Assembly (NCBI GenBank): GCA_964541075.1 | Contig: CAZIPZ010000048.1 | Span: 1-21,262 of the forward strand | Reading direction: 5' to 3' | Origin: CAZIPZ01 sp964541075 | Lineage (GTDB): Bacteria > Acidobacteriota > Terriglobia > 20CM-2-55-15 | DNA: 21,262 nt | Shown here: one piece after another, positions 14,911 to 21,262 of the stretch | How the letters are laid out: every line of letters begins with the position of its first letter | How positions within the stretch are numbered: position 1 is the first letter of the stretch | Program-made: the position numbers and the translations under genes | The notes under the pieces: generated by a model | The model's input: the letters and a program-made list of their open reading frames with translations, nothing else | Told to the model about the DNA's origin: nothing | The model's database searches: none

Positions 14911-16254
14911 ATGAGAGCCAAGACCCAATACGCATGTCACCGCTGCGGTTATATCTCGACAAAATGGATCGGTCGATGTCCGTCGTGCCAGCAATGGAAC
15001 TCACTAGTTGAAGAGCGAACAGGAAATGGGACAGACGCCTTACCTTCTTGGGACTCGACTCCCGTACCATTCGATCGAATAACAGGAGCGGAGACCCCAC
15101 GCATTCCAACGGGGATTGAAGAATTCGACCGCGTATTGGGCGGCGGCGTCGTTCCTGGTGCGCTTGTTCTTCTGGGTGGTGATCCCGGTGTGGGTAAGTC
15201 GTCCCTCATGTTGGATGTCGGCTCGAGGCTTGCTGAAACCGCCGTGGTTTTGTACGCGTCCGGTGAAGAATCGGCGCAACAGATCAAGTTGCGCGGAGAG
15301 CGCATCAACATCGCCACGACGCGCCTGCACGTGTACGCCGAGATGTCGGTTCAAAAGATCATCACCGCAGCGGAGCAGCTTGGCGCGCAGTTTGTCATCA
15401 TCGATTCCATTCAGACGACGTTCAGCGACAAACTCGAAATGGCTCCTGGAAGTGTCGGTCAAATTCGCGAGGTGGCTTCTCAGCTCTTGTTCTGGACCAA
15501 AAGGGCGAACGTTCCAGTTTTTGTTATTGGACACATTACAAAGGATGGATCGATTGCAGGTCCGAAAGCCTTGGAGCACCTTGTTGACACTGTGCTCTAT
15601 TTTGAGGGACCTCGCCAACACCCCCATCGCATCGTACGGACAATCAAGAACCGATTTGGTCCAGCGAATGAACTCGGAATCTTTGAGATGACGTCTGTGG
15701 GCCTGAAGCCCGTCGAGAAGGCTTCAGGGCTGTTCCTCTCGAGAAGTGAGGTCATGAGTCCCGGGTCAGCCGTGCTCTGTTGTGTGGAGGGTACGCGGCC
15801 GCTGCTGGTCGAGATTCAGGCGCTGGTTTCCAGAACCCATTTCGGCGCGCCGCGACGCTTAGCCACGGGCGTTGACCCACAACGCCTGGCGCTTATTGCG
15901 GCGGTCCTCGAGAAACGATTGGGCGTGAATCTATGGGATCAGGACATATATTTGAATGTCGTGGGAGGATTGGAAGTCGAGGAGCCTGCAGCGGATCTGG
16001 GCATTGCCGGAGCTATTTTATCCAGCCTTTTCAATCGACCCATCGTTTCCTCCACTGTCCTCTTTGGTGAGATAGGACTTGGGGGCGAAGTGCGAGCCGC
16101 GATGTTCGCCGAGATCCGACTCAAGGAAGCGGCCGCACTTGGCTTCAGGAGGGGTGTGATTCCCATTCAAAAGCTTTCTCAGGAATTACAGTCTTTTGAG
16201 ACCAACTGTGTTGAGGACCTGAGGCAGGCTCAAGAGGCGCTGTTTGGCGTCTAA
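14911..16254 (+). CDS. radA: DNA repair protein RadA (Sms)
   Basis: RecA-related ATPase that promotes branch migration and processing of recombination intermediates. It has 447 aa. An N-terminal zinc finger uses C9, C12, C23 and C26. Walker A GGDPGVGKSS is near 89-98. The RadA-specific KNRFG motif is near 246-250. The C-terminal Lon-protease-like domain contains DLGIAGAILSSLFNRP and GEIGLGGEVR; in RadA this domain is a scaffold rather than an active protease. The 107 nt after dnaB hold two GAATATT copies but no clear promoter. In B. subtilis radA also precedes a yacL-type gene, with disA between. Confidence 0.96.
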   Translation: MRAKTQYACHRCGYISTKWIGRCPSCQQWNSLVEERTGNGTDALPSWDSTPVPFDRITGAETPRIPTGIEEFDRVLGGGVVPGALVLLGGDPGVGKSSLMLDVGSRLAETAVVLYASGEESAQQIKLRGERINIATTRLHVYAEMSVQKIITAAEQLGAQFVIIDSIQTTFSDKLEMAPGSVGQIREVASQLLFWTKRANVPVFVIGHITKDGSIAGPKALEHLVDTVLYFEGPRQHPHRIVRTIKNRFGPANELGIFEMTSVGLKPVEKASGLFLSRSEVMSPGSAVLCCVEGTRPLLVEIQALVSRTHFGAPRRLATGVDPQRLALIAAVLEKRLGVNLWDQDIYLNVVGGLEVEEPAADLGIAGAILSSLFNRPIVSSTVLFGEIGLGGEVRAAMFAEIRLKEAAALGFRRGVIPIQKLSQELQSFETNCVEDLRQAQEALFGV

Positions 16255-16303
16255 GATGGCCGCTGGGACGGACATTTCAGTATATTTATGTCTATCAGTA
16301 ATT

Positions 16304-16309
16304 TATAAT
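16304..16309 (+). promoter_or_regulatory. Possible -10 element upstream of the PIN/TRAM gene
   Basis: A perfect TATAAT lies in an A+T-rich stretch (about 16277-16309) between radA and the PIN/TRAM gene, 55 nt before that ATG. I do not find a good -35 at the right distance, so this is only a candidate for a new transcript covering the PIN/TRAM-ispD-ispF-gltX-rlmB genes. Confidence 0.35.
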
Positions 16310-16364
16310 CTGCGGCCCAAAGAGCGGCTCAGTCCATGTAACGACTAAATAACCAGGTGGCTTC

Positions 16365-17531
16365 ATGACAGTAAAAGAAACCAAACCACCAACCACGAAG
16401 GCTGTGGTGGACCCCGGCAAGGAGCAGAACTACTTAGTCGATATCATCGTTGTTCGAACCATTTTCGCAATCACATTGACGCTTTCGGCGTACTTTATCC
16501 GCCCCTTCGGCTTCACTGGCGTTTACACAATTCTGATTGGCCTCGCTGGAGCGCTAGGCATTATCTATTTCGAACACAGACTCAAGCGCGCCACCCTCAA
16601 ACGTCTGATTGGTGCGGCCGTCGGCTCGATCATGGGCATTACCGGCGCGTGGCTGATCACGGACCTTCTTACCGAGACCGTCTTCGACACCAGTTCTCTT
16701 TCTTTTATCAAGGTGTTCGTTCTCTTTCTCATGACATATGTCGGACTGGTGGTCGGCGCCAACAAAGGAGACCTCCTGAACCTGTCGGCTTTGGGCGGCA
16801 TTTTTGGTGGTGAGCGCCCGCAGAAGAAGACGTTTAAGATCTTAGACACCAGCGTCATCATTGACGGACGGATCGCCGACATCTCTGAAACGGGTTTTTT
16901 GGATGGAATTCTGGTGATTCCGCATTTCGTTTTGCGTGAGCTTCAGCAGGTGGCGGATTCGGCCGATAGTCTGAAACGGAATCGTGGGCGTCGCGGCCTG
17001 GATATTCTTCAGCGCATACAAAAAATGTCGGGCATCACGGTTCAATTTGTTGAAAATGATTATCCGCATGTGCGTGAAGTGGATATGAAGCTGATTGAAC
17101 TTGCTCAGGACTTCGAAGCGAAAATCGTTACGAACGATTTCAACCTGAACAAGGTTGCACAACTCCGCGGCGTTGAAGTTTTAAACATCAACGAACTTGC
17201 GAATGCGTTGAAGCCCGTCTATCTGCCTGGCGAGACCATGAAGGTGTTCATACTTAAGGAAGGTAAAGAATTCAATCAAGGCATCGCCTACCTTGACGAT
17301 GGCACCATGGTTGTTGTCGACAACGCTCGCAAAATGATCGGCAAGACGGTTGAGTCCTCCGTTACCAGCGTTCTCCAGACAACTGCTGGTAAGATGATTT
17401 TTGGTCGGTATGAGGAAAAGCGCGGGGAAGCGACCCACCATCCCGGCCGTGAAGGACATGAACGAACTCCGGACCGCGAAGGTAGACCCGAGCGGACCGA
17501 ACGACCTGCGCACACAGAGGTATCTCACTAA
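16365..17531 (+). CDS. Membrane-anchored PIN-TRAM domain protein (YacL-like putative RNase)
   Basis: Putative membrane-bound nuclease or RNA-binding protein of 388 aa, same architecture as Bacillus YacL. Four hydrophobic segments occupy about residues 25-145. A PIN domain covers about 155-275: D161 in ILDTSVIIDGRIADI, a Glu in VLRELQQVAD, Asp in the LIELAQDFEAK segment, and D258 in VTNDFNL are the expected acidic metal-site residues. A TRAM domain (about 285-350), an RNA-binding OB-like fold, follows. The last 35-40 residues are a hydrophilic tail rich in Arg, Glu and His, probably disordered. AGGTGG upstream supports ATG 16365. The exact cellular role of this family is poorly defined; location between radA and ispD matches the Firmicutes order. 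Confidence 0.88.
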   Translation: MTVKETKPPTTKAVVDPGKEQNYLVDIIVVRTIFAITLTLSAYFIRPFGFTGVYTILIGLAGALGIIYFEHRLKRATLKRLIGAAVGSIMGITGAWLITDLLTETVFDTSSLSFIKVFVLFLMTYVGLVVGANKGDLLNLSALGGIFGGERPQKKTFKILDTSVIIDGRIADISETGFLDGILVIPHFVLRELQQVADSADSLKRNRGRRGLDILQRIQKMSGITVQFVENDYPHVREVDMKLIELAQDFEAKIVTNDFNLNKVAQLRGVEVLNINELANALKPVYLPGETMKVFILKEGKEFNQGIAYLDDGTMVVVDNARKMIGKTVESSVTSVLQTTAGKMIFGRYEEKRGEATHHPGREGHERTPDREGRPERTERPAHTEVSH

Positions 17532-17533
17532 CA

Positions 17534-17607
17534 GGGAGTCAGCACGCGGACTGCAGTCAGGCTTGGTTTAGCGGTCTGGCCGGCGTCTGCTGATCGCTGA
17601 CTCCTTT
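17534..17607 (+). other. Structured intergenic region between PIN/TRAM gene and ispD
   Basis: GGAGTCAGC (17535-17543) and GCTGACTCC (17596-17604) form a perfect 9-bp stem enclosing about 52 nt, followed by TTT. The loop holds the palindrome GACTGCAGTC (17549-17558) and alternative pairing TCAGCA/TGCTGA. It could be a leaky terminator, an RNA processing site or a leader for ispD, whose ATG lies 8 nt after the TTT. The function is unknown. Confidence 0.45.
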
Positions 17608-17614
17608 CGCATGT

Positions 17615-18307
17615 ATGAAAGTCGCCGCTATCATTGCCGCCGCCGGTGCAGGACGACGGATGAAGGCAGACCGTCCGAAACAGTTGCTGACGCTGAGCGG
17701 AACCCCAATTGTGATTCACACCGTTCGGAAGTTCAATGCGTGTAGGGTCATAGATTACGTGATTGTCGCCGCTCCCCGCGAAGCAGTGAAAGAGATTACT
17801 AGTCTTGTTGGCTCCGCGGGTTTTTCCAAGCCCGTCGTCGTGGTTGAAGGGGGTGAACGGCGTCAGGATTCCGTTGCGACTGCTCTGCAACACCTGCAGG
17901 CAGGAACAACTTTGGTTGCAATCCATGATGCAGTGCGACCTTTTGTCACGATCGAAGACATCGAGAAGGTTGTTTCCGCAGCCGCGGAGAAGGGAGCGGC
18001 CATTCTCGCCGTACCTATTGTGGATACGGTTAAACAGGTTGAAAGGGATTTGGTCGAATCGACGCTGACGCGCGAGCACCTCGTGCTCGCGCAAACGCCT
18101 CAGGTATTTCGCACGGAGGTATTGCTGGAAGCTTTTGAGAGCGCGCGCAAAGATGAGTATTACGGCACCGACGAATCGAGTCTGGTTGAGAGGCTTGGCC
18201 ATGCAGTCGCTATCGTGCGCGGTTCAGAAAGTAACATCAAGATTACCCGGCCGTCCGATCTGAAGCTCGCCGAGGTTTTCTTGGAAGAAGAGGGATTTGC
18301 AGGGTGA
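17615..18307 (+). CDS. ispD: 2-C-methyl-D-erythritol 4-phosphate cytidylyltransferase
   Basis: Third step of the MEP pathway: transfers CMP from CTP to methylerythritol 4-phosphate. It has 230 aa, standard length. The nucleotide-binding loop AAAGAGRRMKADRPKQ is at the N-terminus, with the basic residues that contact CTP. HDAVRPFV, VDTVKQV, QTPQVFR and YGTDESSLVE are all family signatures. ATG 17615 gives the canonical MKVAAIIAAAG opening. Its TGA overlaps the GTG of ispF by 4 nt (GTGA at 18304-18307). IspD followed by IspF is the usual arrangement; in some bacteria they are fused. Confidence 0.97.
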   Translation: MKVAAIIAAAGAGRRMKADRPKQLLTLSGTPIVIHTVRKFNACRVIDYVIVAAPREAVKEITSLVGSAGFSKPVVVVEGGERRQDSVATALQHLQAGTTLVAIHDAVRPFVTIEDIEKVVSAAAEKGAAILAVPIVDTVKQVERDLVESTLTREHLVLAQTPQVFRTEVLLEAFESARKDEYYGTDESSLVERLGHAVAIVRGSESNIKITRPSDLKLAEVFLEEEGFAG

Positions 18308-18783
18308 AATTTCGCATAGGGATTGGTTACGACCTGCATCGCTTAGGTCCCTCCAAATCACTTATTCTGGGAGGAGTCGAGATCGCTCACGAAAAGGGTC
18401 TTATTGGCCACTCAGATGGAGACGTTCTTAGCCATGCCGTCACGGACGCACTGCTGGGCGCTTGCGGTCTGGGAAATATAGGAGAGATGTTTCCGGATAC
18501 AGATGACAGGTACAAAGGCGTCTCCAGCTTGATCTTTTTGAAGAAGACCGCCGACTTTATCCGAAAAAAAGGCTACGAAATAGGAAACATCGACTCGAAC
18601 ATTCTCGCGCAGCGTCCGAAGTTGCTCCCTTTCTTTCCTGCAATGCAGGCCAAGATCGCGGAGGTGCTTGGCATTCCCGCCGACAACGTCCATGTCAAAG
18701 CCAAGACAATGGAGCATCTAGGGATTGTCGGCAGCGAGGAAGCGATTGCCGCCGAAGCCGTGGCGTTGGTGTTTTTAGAATGA
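18304..18783 (+). CDS. ispF: 2-C-methyl-D-erythritol 2,4-cyclodiphosphate synthase
   Basis: Cyclises CDP-methylerythritol 2-phosphate, the product of the IspE kinase, with release of CMP; a homotrimer with a divalent metal in each active site. It has 159 aa, standard. GIGYDLHRL supplies the metal-binding Asp and His, GHSDGDVLSHAVTDALLGA the further His and substrate contacts, and FPDTD and KAKTMEHLGIVGSEEAIAAEA are the other conserved blocks. The start is GTG within the GTGA overlap with ispD, and the end overlaps gltX by 4 nt (ATGA). Confidence 0.97.
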   Translation: MKFRIGIGYDLHRLGPSKSLILGGVEIAHEKGLIGHSDGDVLSHAVTDALLGACGLGNIGEMFPDTDDRYKGVSSLIFLKKTADFIRKKGYEIGNIDSNILAQRPKLLPFFPAMQAKIAEVLGIPADNVHVKAKTMEHLGIVGSEEAIAAEAVALVFLE

Positions 18784-20246
18784 CGCCGCGCGTCCGCTTT
18801 GCCCCAAGTCCGACAGGACTTCTTCACGTCGGCAATGTGCGCACTGGTTTGTTTGCTTGGTTCTTTGCCCGTCAAAATAAAGGTGCATACATTCTACGCA
18901 TTGAAGACACCGACCAGGAACGCTCCAGGCGTGAGCACGAGGAAGCGATTTGTGCGGACCTCAAATGGCTTGGCATCGATTGGGATGAAGGGCCCGATGT
19001 GGGCGGCGCGTTCGGTCCCTACCGGCAATCTGAACGATTTGGAATCTACAAGGATCACGCTGCTCGCCTGATCGACAGCGGGTATGCCTTCTGGTGCTTC
19101 TGTTCGGAAGAGCAGCTTGAACATCAAGCGGAGCAGGCTCGCTCGGAAAACAGGAATTGGAAATATCCGGGAACATGCCGAGGTCTTTCAAATGCAGTTG
19201 TTCAGTCCAAACTACAAGCAAATGAGGCGGCAGTTGTTCGCTTGAAGGTGAGGGAAGGCGCTATCCGTTTCAATGACATCGTTCATGGCAGAATGGAATT
19301 TTCCAGCGACGTCATCAGTGATCCGATTTTGCTTCGGTCCGATGGATGGCCTACCTATAACTATGCCGTCGTCATTGATGATGCACTTATGCAGATCACC
19401 CACGTAATTCGCGGTGATGATCACCTTTCGAATACCCCAAAGCAGGTCCTGATCTATGAAGCCCTCGGACGTCCGCTCCCTGAATTTGCACATCTTTCGA
19501 CAATTCTTGGGCCGGACCATTCCAGATTGAGCAAGCGCCATGGCGCGACGGCCGTTGCGCATTTTCGTGATGCAGGCTATTTACCCGAAGCTCTTATGAA
19601 CTACATAGCGCTGCTGGGGTGGTCCCCGACGAGCGAGGGCAGCGAGGTTATTCCTCCCCACGAGCTGGTGAAGGAGTTTCGCCTTGATCGCGTGAACAAG
19701 AGTCCTGCCGTTTTTGACGTTGCAAAGCTGAACTTTATTAATCGCGCATATCTGAAATCCAGCTCTGCAGCTCCGAAGCTTATCGCACGTGCGCTGGAGG
19801 CTGCGGGATGGATGCCGGAAGTCGACAGAGAACGGTGGACGGATCTTGTGATGAACACCGTGTTGGCGAATATTGATGTTGCGAGCCAGGCGCCCGCTTC
19901 ATTGGAGGAGGTTCTTTCATTTCGCTTGGACCAACGGGACGAAATACATGACACGCTGGAAGATCCGGGCGCCATTGATCTCATTCGCCGGTTCTCAGCT
20001 GCTTTGGAAGGTACGAGCGTGTTGACGTTTGACAACTATCGGGTGATGGTTGGAGCGCTGAAGGAAGCGACTAAGCGAAAAGGCAAACAGCTATTTCACC
20101 CATTGCGAGCCGCATTGACTGCGAAGTCGTCTGGCCCGGAGCTCGATAAGCTGATTCCGCTGATTGAAGAAGCAGCGCGTCTTCAGATCAAGGGAGTCTT
20201 AAGCTGCCAGAAACGAGTCGAAGCCTTTCTCGCCCGCTATGGATAA
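18780..20246 (+). CDS. gltX: Glutamyl-tRNA synthetase
   Basis: Class I aminoacyl-tRNA synthetase that charges tRNA-Glu. It has 488 aa, full length. RFAPSPTGLLHVGNVRTGL at the N-terminus carries the HIGH-type motif (HVGN), followed by LRIEDTDQERSR. The KMSKS-type loop reads SRLSKRHG with K252. YNYAVVIDDALMQITHVIRGDDHLSNT-type sequence forms the active-site region, and the last 150 residues are the helical anticodon-binding domain. ATG 18780 overlaps the ispF stop and the end overlaps rlmB by 8 nt. Whether it also misacylates tRNA-Gln for the GatCAB route cannot be told here, and no glutaminyl-tRNA synthetase gene is in view. Confidence 0.97.
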   Translation: MTPRVRFAPSPTGLLHVGNVRTGLFAWFFARQNKGAYILRIEDTDQERSRREHEEAICADLKWLGIDWDEGPDVGGAFGPYRQSERFGIYKDHAARLIDSGYAFWCFCSEEQLEHQAEQARSENRNWKYPGTCRGLSNAVVQSKLQANEAAVVRLKVREGAIRFNDIVHGRMEFSSDVISDPILLRSDGWPTYNYAVVIDDALMQITHVIRGDDHLSNTPKQVLIYEALGRPLPEFAHLSTILGPDHSRLSKRHGATAVAHFRDAGYLPEALMNYIALLGWSPTSEGSEVIPPHELVKEFRLDRVNKSPAVFDVAKLNFINRAYLKSSSAAPKLIARALEAAGWMPEVDRERWTDLVMNTVLANIDVASQAPASLEEVLSFRLDQRDEIHDTLEDPGAIDLIRRFSAALEGTSVLTFDNYRVMVGALKEATKRKGKQLFHPLRAALTAKSSGPELDKLIPLIEEAARLQIKGVLSCQKRVEAFLARYG

Positions 20247-20973
20247 CCGAATTTGCGGAGTCCACGCTGTATATGAAGCGCTCGATTCGGAACGCCGGCC
20301 GATTGAACGGATCTACATCGCAAGAGAGTCCCTGTCAGCCAAGATCAAAGGCATTCTCGATCTGGCGAAAAAACGCGGCGTTCCAGTAAGAAGGGAAGAT
20401 CGAGCCGTTTTGAACCGGATGGTTCCAGGAGAAGCTCACCAGGGCGTCATTGCTATTTCTGGCGAGACCCCGTATGCGCCTTTTGACATTCTATTGAGTG
20501 TTGACCTGCCGCTGGTCGTCGTTCTCGATGGAGTAGAGGATCCACATAACCTGGGAGCTGTTCTCCGCACTGCGGAAGCATGCGGGGTTGCTGGAGTAAT
20601 GGTTCCTGAAAGGCATTCCGCACCATTGAGTGCAACGGTGGCAAAGTCTTCCGCGGGCGCCTCCGCTTATGTTCCAGTCGTGCGTGTAGGAAATCTGGTT
20701 TCGGCCATTGAGAAACTAAAGGAGCACGGTCTGTGGATCGTGGGAGTGGACATGGCGGGCAGCGCCGAATGGACTGGATTCGACTATCGTCAGCCCGTCG
20801 CTATAGTCCTTGGAGGCGAACATCGTGGCCTTCGGCGTTTGGTCCGAGAAAACTGTGATGCTTTGGTCCGGCTTCCGATGGCGGGCAAGATTTCATCACT
20901 GAACATTTCGGTGGCAGCCGGGGTTGTGTTGTACGAGGCCGTGCGCCAGCGGCGCTCCCTAACCGGTTCTTGA
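20239..20973 (+). CDS. rlmB: 23S rRNA (guanosine-2'-O-)-methyltransferase RlmB (SpoU/TrmH family)
   Basis: SPOUT-class methyltransferase expected to modify a guanosine 2'-hydroxyl in 23S rRNA, as E. coli RlmB does at G2251. It has 244 aa. The N-terminal SpoU substrate-binding domain (about 1-75) starts ICGVHAVYEAL. The knotted catalytic domain shows all three motifs: LDGVEDPHNLGAVLRTAEACG, IVLGGEHRGLRR, and LPMAGKISSLNISVAAGVVLYE. ATG 20239 overlaps the gltX end by 8 nt, so it is probably the last protein gene of the ispD-ispF-gltX-rlmB operon. The exact rRNA site is inferred from family and context; other TrmH-family members cannot be fully excluded. Confidence 0.92.
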   Translation: MDNRICGVHAVYEALDSERRPIERIYIARESLSAKIKGILDLAKKRGVPVRREDRAVLNRMVPGEAHQGVIAISGETPYAPFDILLSVDLPLVVVLDGVEDPHNLGAVLRTAEACGVAGVMVPERHSAPLSATVAKSSAGASAYVPVVRVGNLVSAIEKLKEHGLWIVGVDMAGSAEWTGFDYRQPVAIVLGGEHRGLRRLVRENCDALVRLPMAGKISSLNISVAAGVVLYEAVRQRRSLTGS

Positions 20974-20983
20974 GGGTTGTCGA

Positions 20984-21038
20984 AACTTTGGGAAACCTAT
21001 CGGGAAGGGGTTCTAAAGTCTCAAAGTTGAAAGATTTT
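20984..21038 (+). terminator. Possible terminator after rlmB
   Basis: AACTTTGGGA (20984-20993) can pair with TCTCAAAGTT (21019-21028), ten pairs including one G-U, around a 25-nt loop, followed closely by TTTTT at 21034-21038. The stem is A/T-rich and the loop long, so this is a moderate candidate for the end of the gltX-rlmB transcript before the tRNA promoter. Confidence 0.4.
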
Positions 21039-21052
21039 TGGCCCCCAACCCG

Positions 21053-21081
21053 TTGAAACGCCATAGTACATGTGCTAGAGT
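21053..21081 (+). promoter_or_regulatory. Sigma70-type promoter of the tRNA-Thr/tRNA-Tyr unit
   Basis: TTGAAA (21053-21058) and TAGAGT (21076-21081) are separated by exactly 17 nt, and TG one base before the -10 gives an extended -10 (TGCTAGAGT). The predicted start near 21088 lies about 9 nt before the mature tRNA-Thr 5' end. This is a typical layout for a tRNA operon. Confidence 0.68.
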
Positions 21082-21096
21082 CGTAAATTTGTCGAT

Positions 21097-21169
21097 GCTG
21101 GCGTAGCTCAGTTGGTAGAGCAGCTGACTTGTAATCAGCAGGTCGGGGGTTCAAGTCCCTTCGCCAGCT
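21097..21169 (+). tRNA. tRNA-Thr (anticodon TGT)
   Basis: A 73-nt cloverleaf. Acceptor GCTGGCG (21097-21103) pairs with CGCCAGC (21162-21168), discriminator T. The D arm has AGCTCAGTTGGTAGAGC. Anticodon stem GCTGA/TCAGC with loop CTTGTAA gives anticodon TGT. The T arm has GGTTCAAGTCC. CCA is not encoded. Confidence 0.97.
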
Positions 21170-21182
21170 CATGCAAAGGTGC

Positions 21183-21262
21183 GGACAGGTGGCCGAGCGG
21201 TTAATGGCAGCAGACTGTAAATCTGCCGCTCCTTGCGGGCTACGGAGGTTCGAATCCTCCCC
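21183..21262 (+). tRNA. tRNA-Tyr (anticodon GTA), cut by the window end
   Basis: Begins 13 nt after tRNA-Thr. Acceptor 5' strand GGACAGG (21183-21189), D stem GCC/GGC, anticodon stem GCAGA/TCTGC with loop CTGTAAA giving anticodon GTA, a long variable arm (CCGC..GCGG) as expected for a class II bacterial tRNA-Tyr, and T stem GGAGG/CCTCC with TTCGAAT. Only the first two bases of the 3' acceptor strand (CC) are inside the window. A Thr-Tyr tRNA pair after the rlmB region is common. Confidence 0.93.

Noticed and set aside
15040..15627. Minus-strand ORF of 195 codons inside radA
   Set aside because: It lies wholly within the conserved RadA coding region and shows no domain of its own.
20801..21172. 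Minus-strand ORF of 123 codons covering the tRNA-Thr gene
   Set aside because: It is antisense to rlmB and tRNA-Thr. Its start region, with DLNPRPADYKSAALPTELR, is the well-known false peptide made by translating the reverse strand of tRNA genes.

Overview
The window looks like the chromosome of a Gram-negative (two-membrane) bacterium of moderate G+C. It carries an ABC-exporter ATPase of the O-antigen (Wzt) type and a set of surface-glycan enzymes. Next to these is a long, compact run of core genes for translation, replication/repair and isoprenoid synthesis. The tRNA genes do not encode their CCA ends. The core order (ispE, tRNA-Gln, prs, rplY, pth, rpsF, rpsR, rplI, dnaB, radA, PIN/TRAM, ispD, ispF, gltX, rlmB, tRNA-Thr, tRNA-Tyr) would fit a phylum such as Acidobacteriota or a deltaproteobacterial relative. 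That placement is an inference from gene order only.

Left part (1-8.2 kb), surface polysaccharide. A Wzt-like ATPase with a C-terminal carbohydrate-binding domain runs on the + strand. It converges on a four-gene minus-strand operon. Read from its 5' end, that operon encodes two polytopic GT-C-type glycosyltransferases, a GT2-GT4 double glycosyltransferase with a short N-terminal coil, and a methyltransferase with a roughly 100-residue coiled coil. All four genes overlap their neighbours (4, about 8-29 and 20 nt), so they are probably translationally coupled. A methyltransferase-plus-coil protein beside a Wzt with a glycan-binding domain resembles the WbdD/Wzt logic of O8/O9a-type O-antigens, in which a capped chain end is recognised for export and the coil sets chain length. 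This is the most interesting system in the window.

Middle part (8.2-13.3 kb). A second small methyltransferase diverges from the operon and overlaps ispE by 29 nt. Then come tRNA-Gln(TTG), prs, rplY/ctc, pth, rpsF, rpsR and rplI with almost no spacing. A hairpin after rplI may end this transcript.

Right part (13.4-21.3 kb). dnaB, radA and a membrane PIN/TRAM protein are followed by a tight ispD-ispF-gltX-rlmB operon with overlaps of 4, 4 and 8 nt. A good sigma70-type promoter then precedes tRNA-Thr(TGT) and a tRNA-Tyr(GTA) cut by the window end. The radA-to-rlmB order matches the Bacillus subtilis radA-disA-yacL-ispD-ispF-gltX-...-rlmB region, without disA, cysE, cysS and mrnC. Three MEP-pathway genes (ispE, ispD, ispF) lie in the window.

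No gene-free stretch exceeds 300 bases. I see no CRISPR array, insertion sequence, phage gene or integrase.
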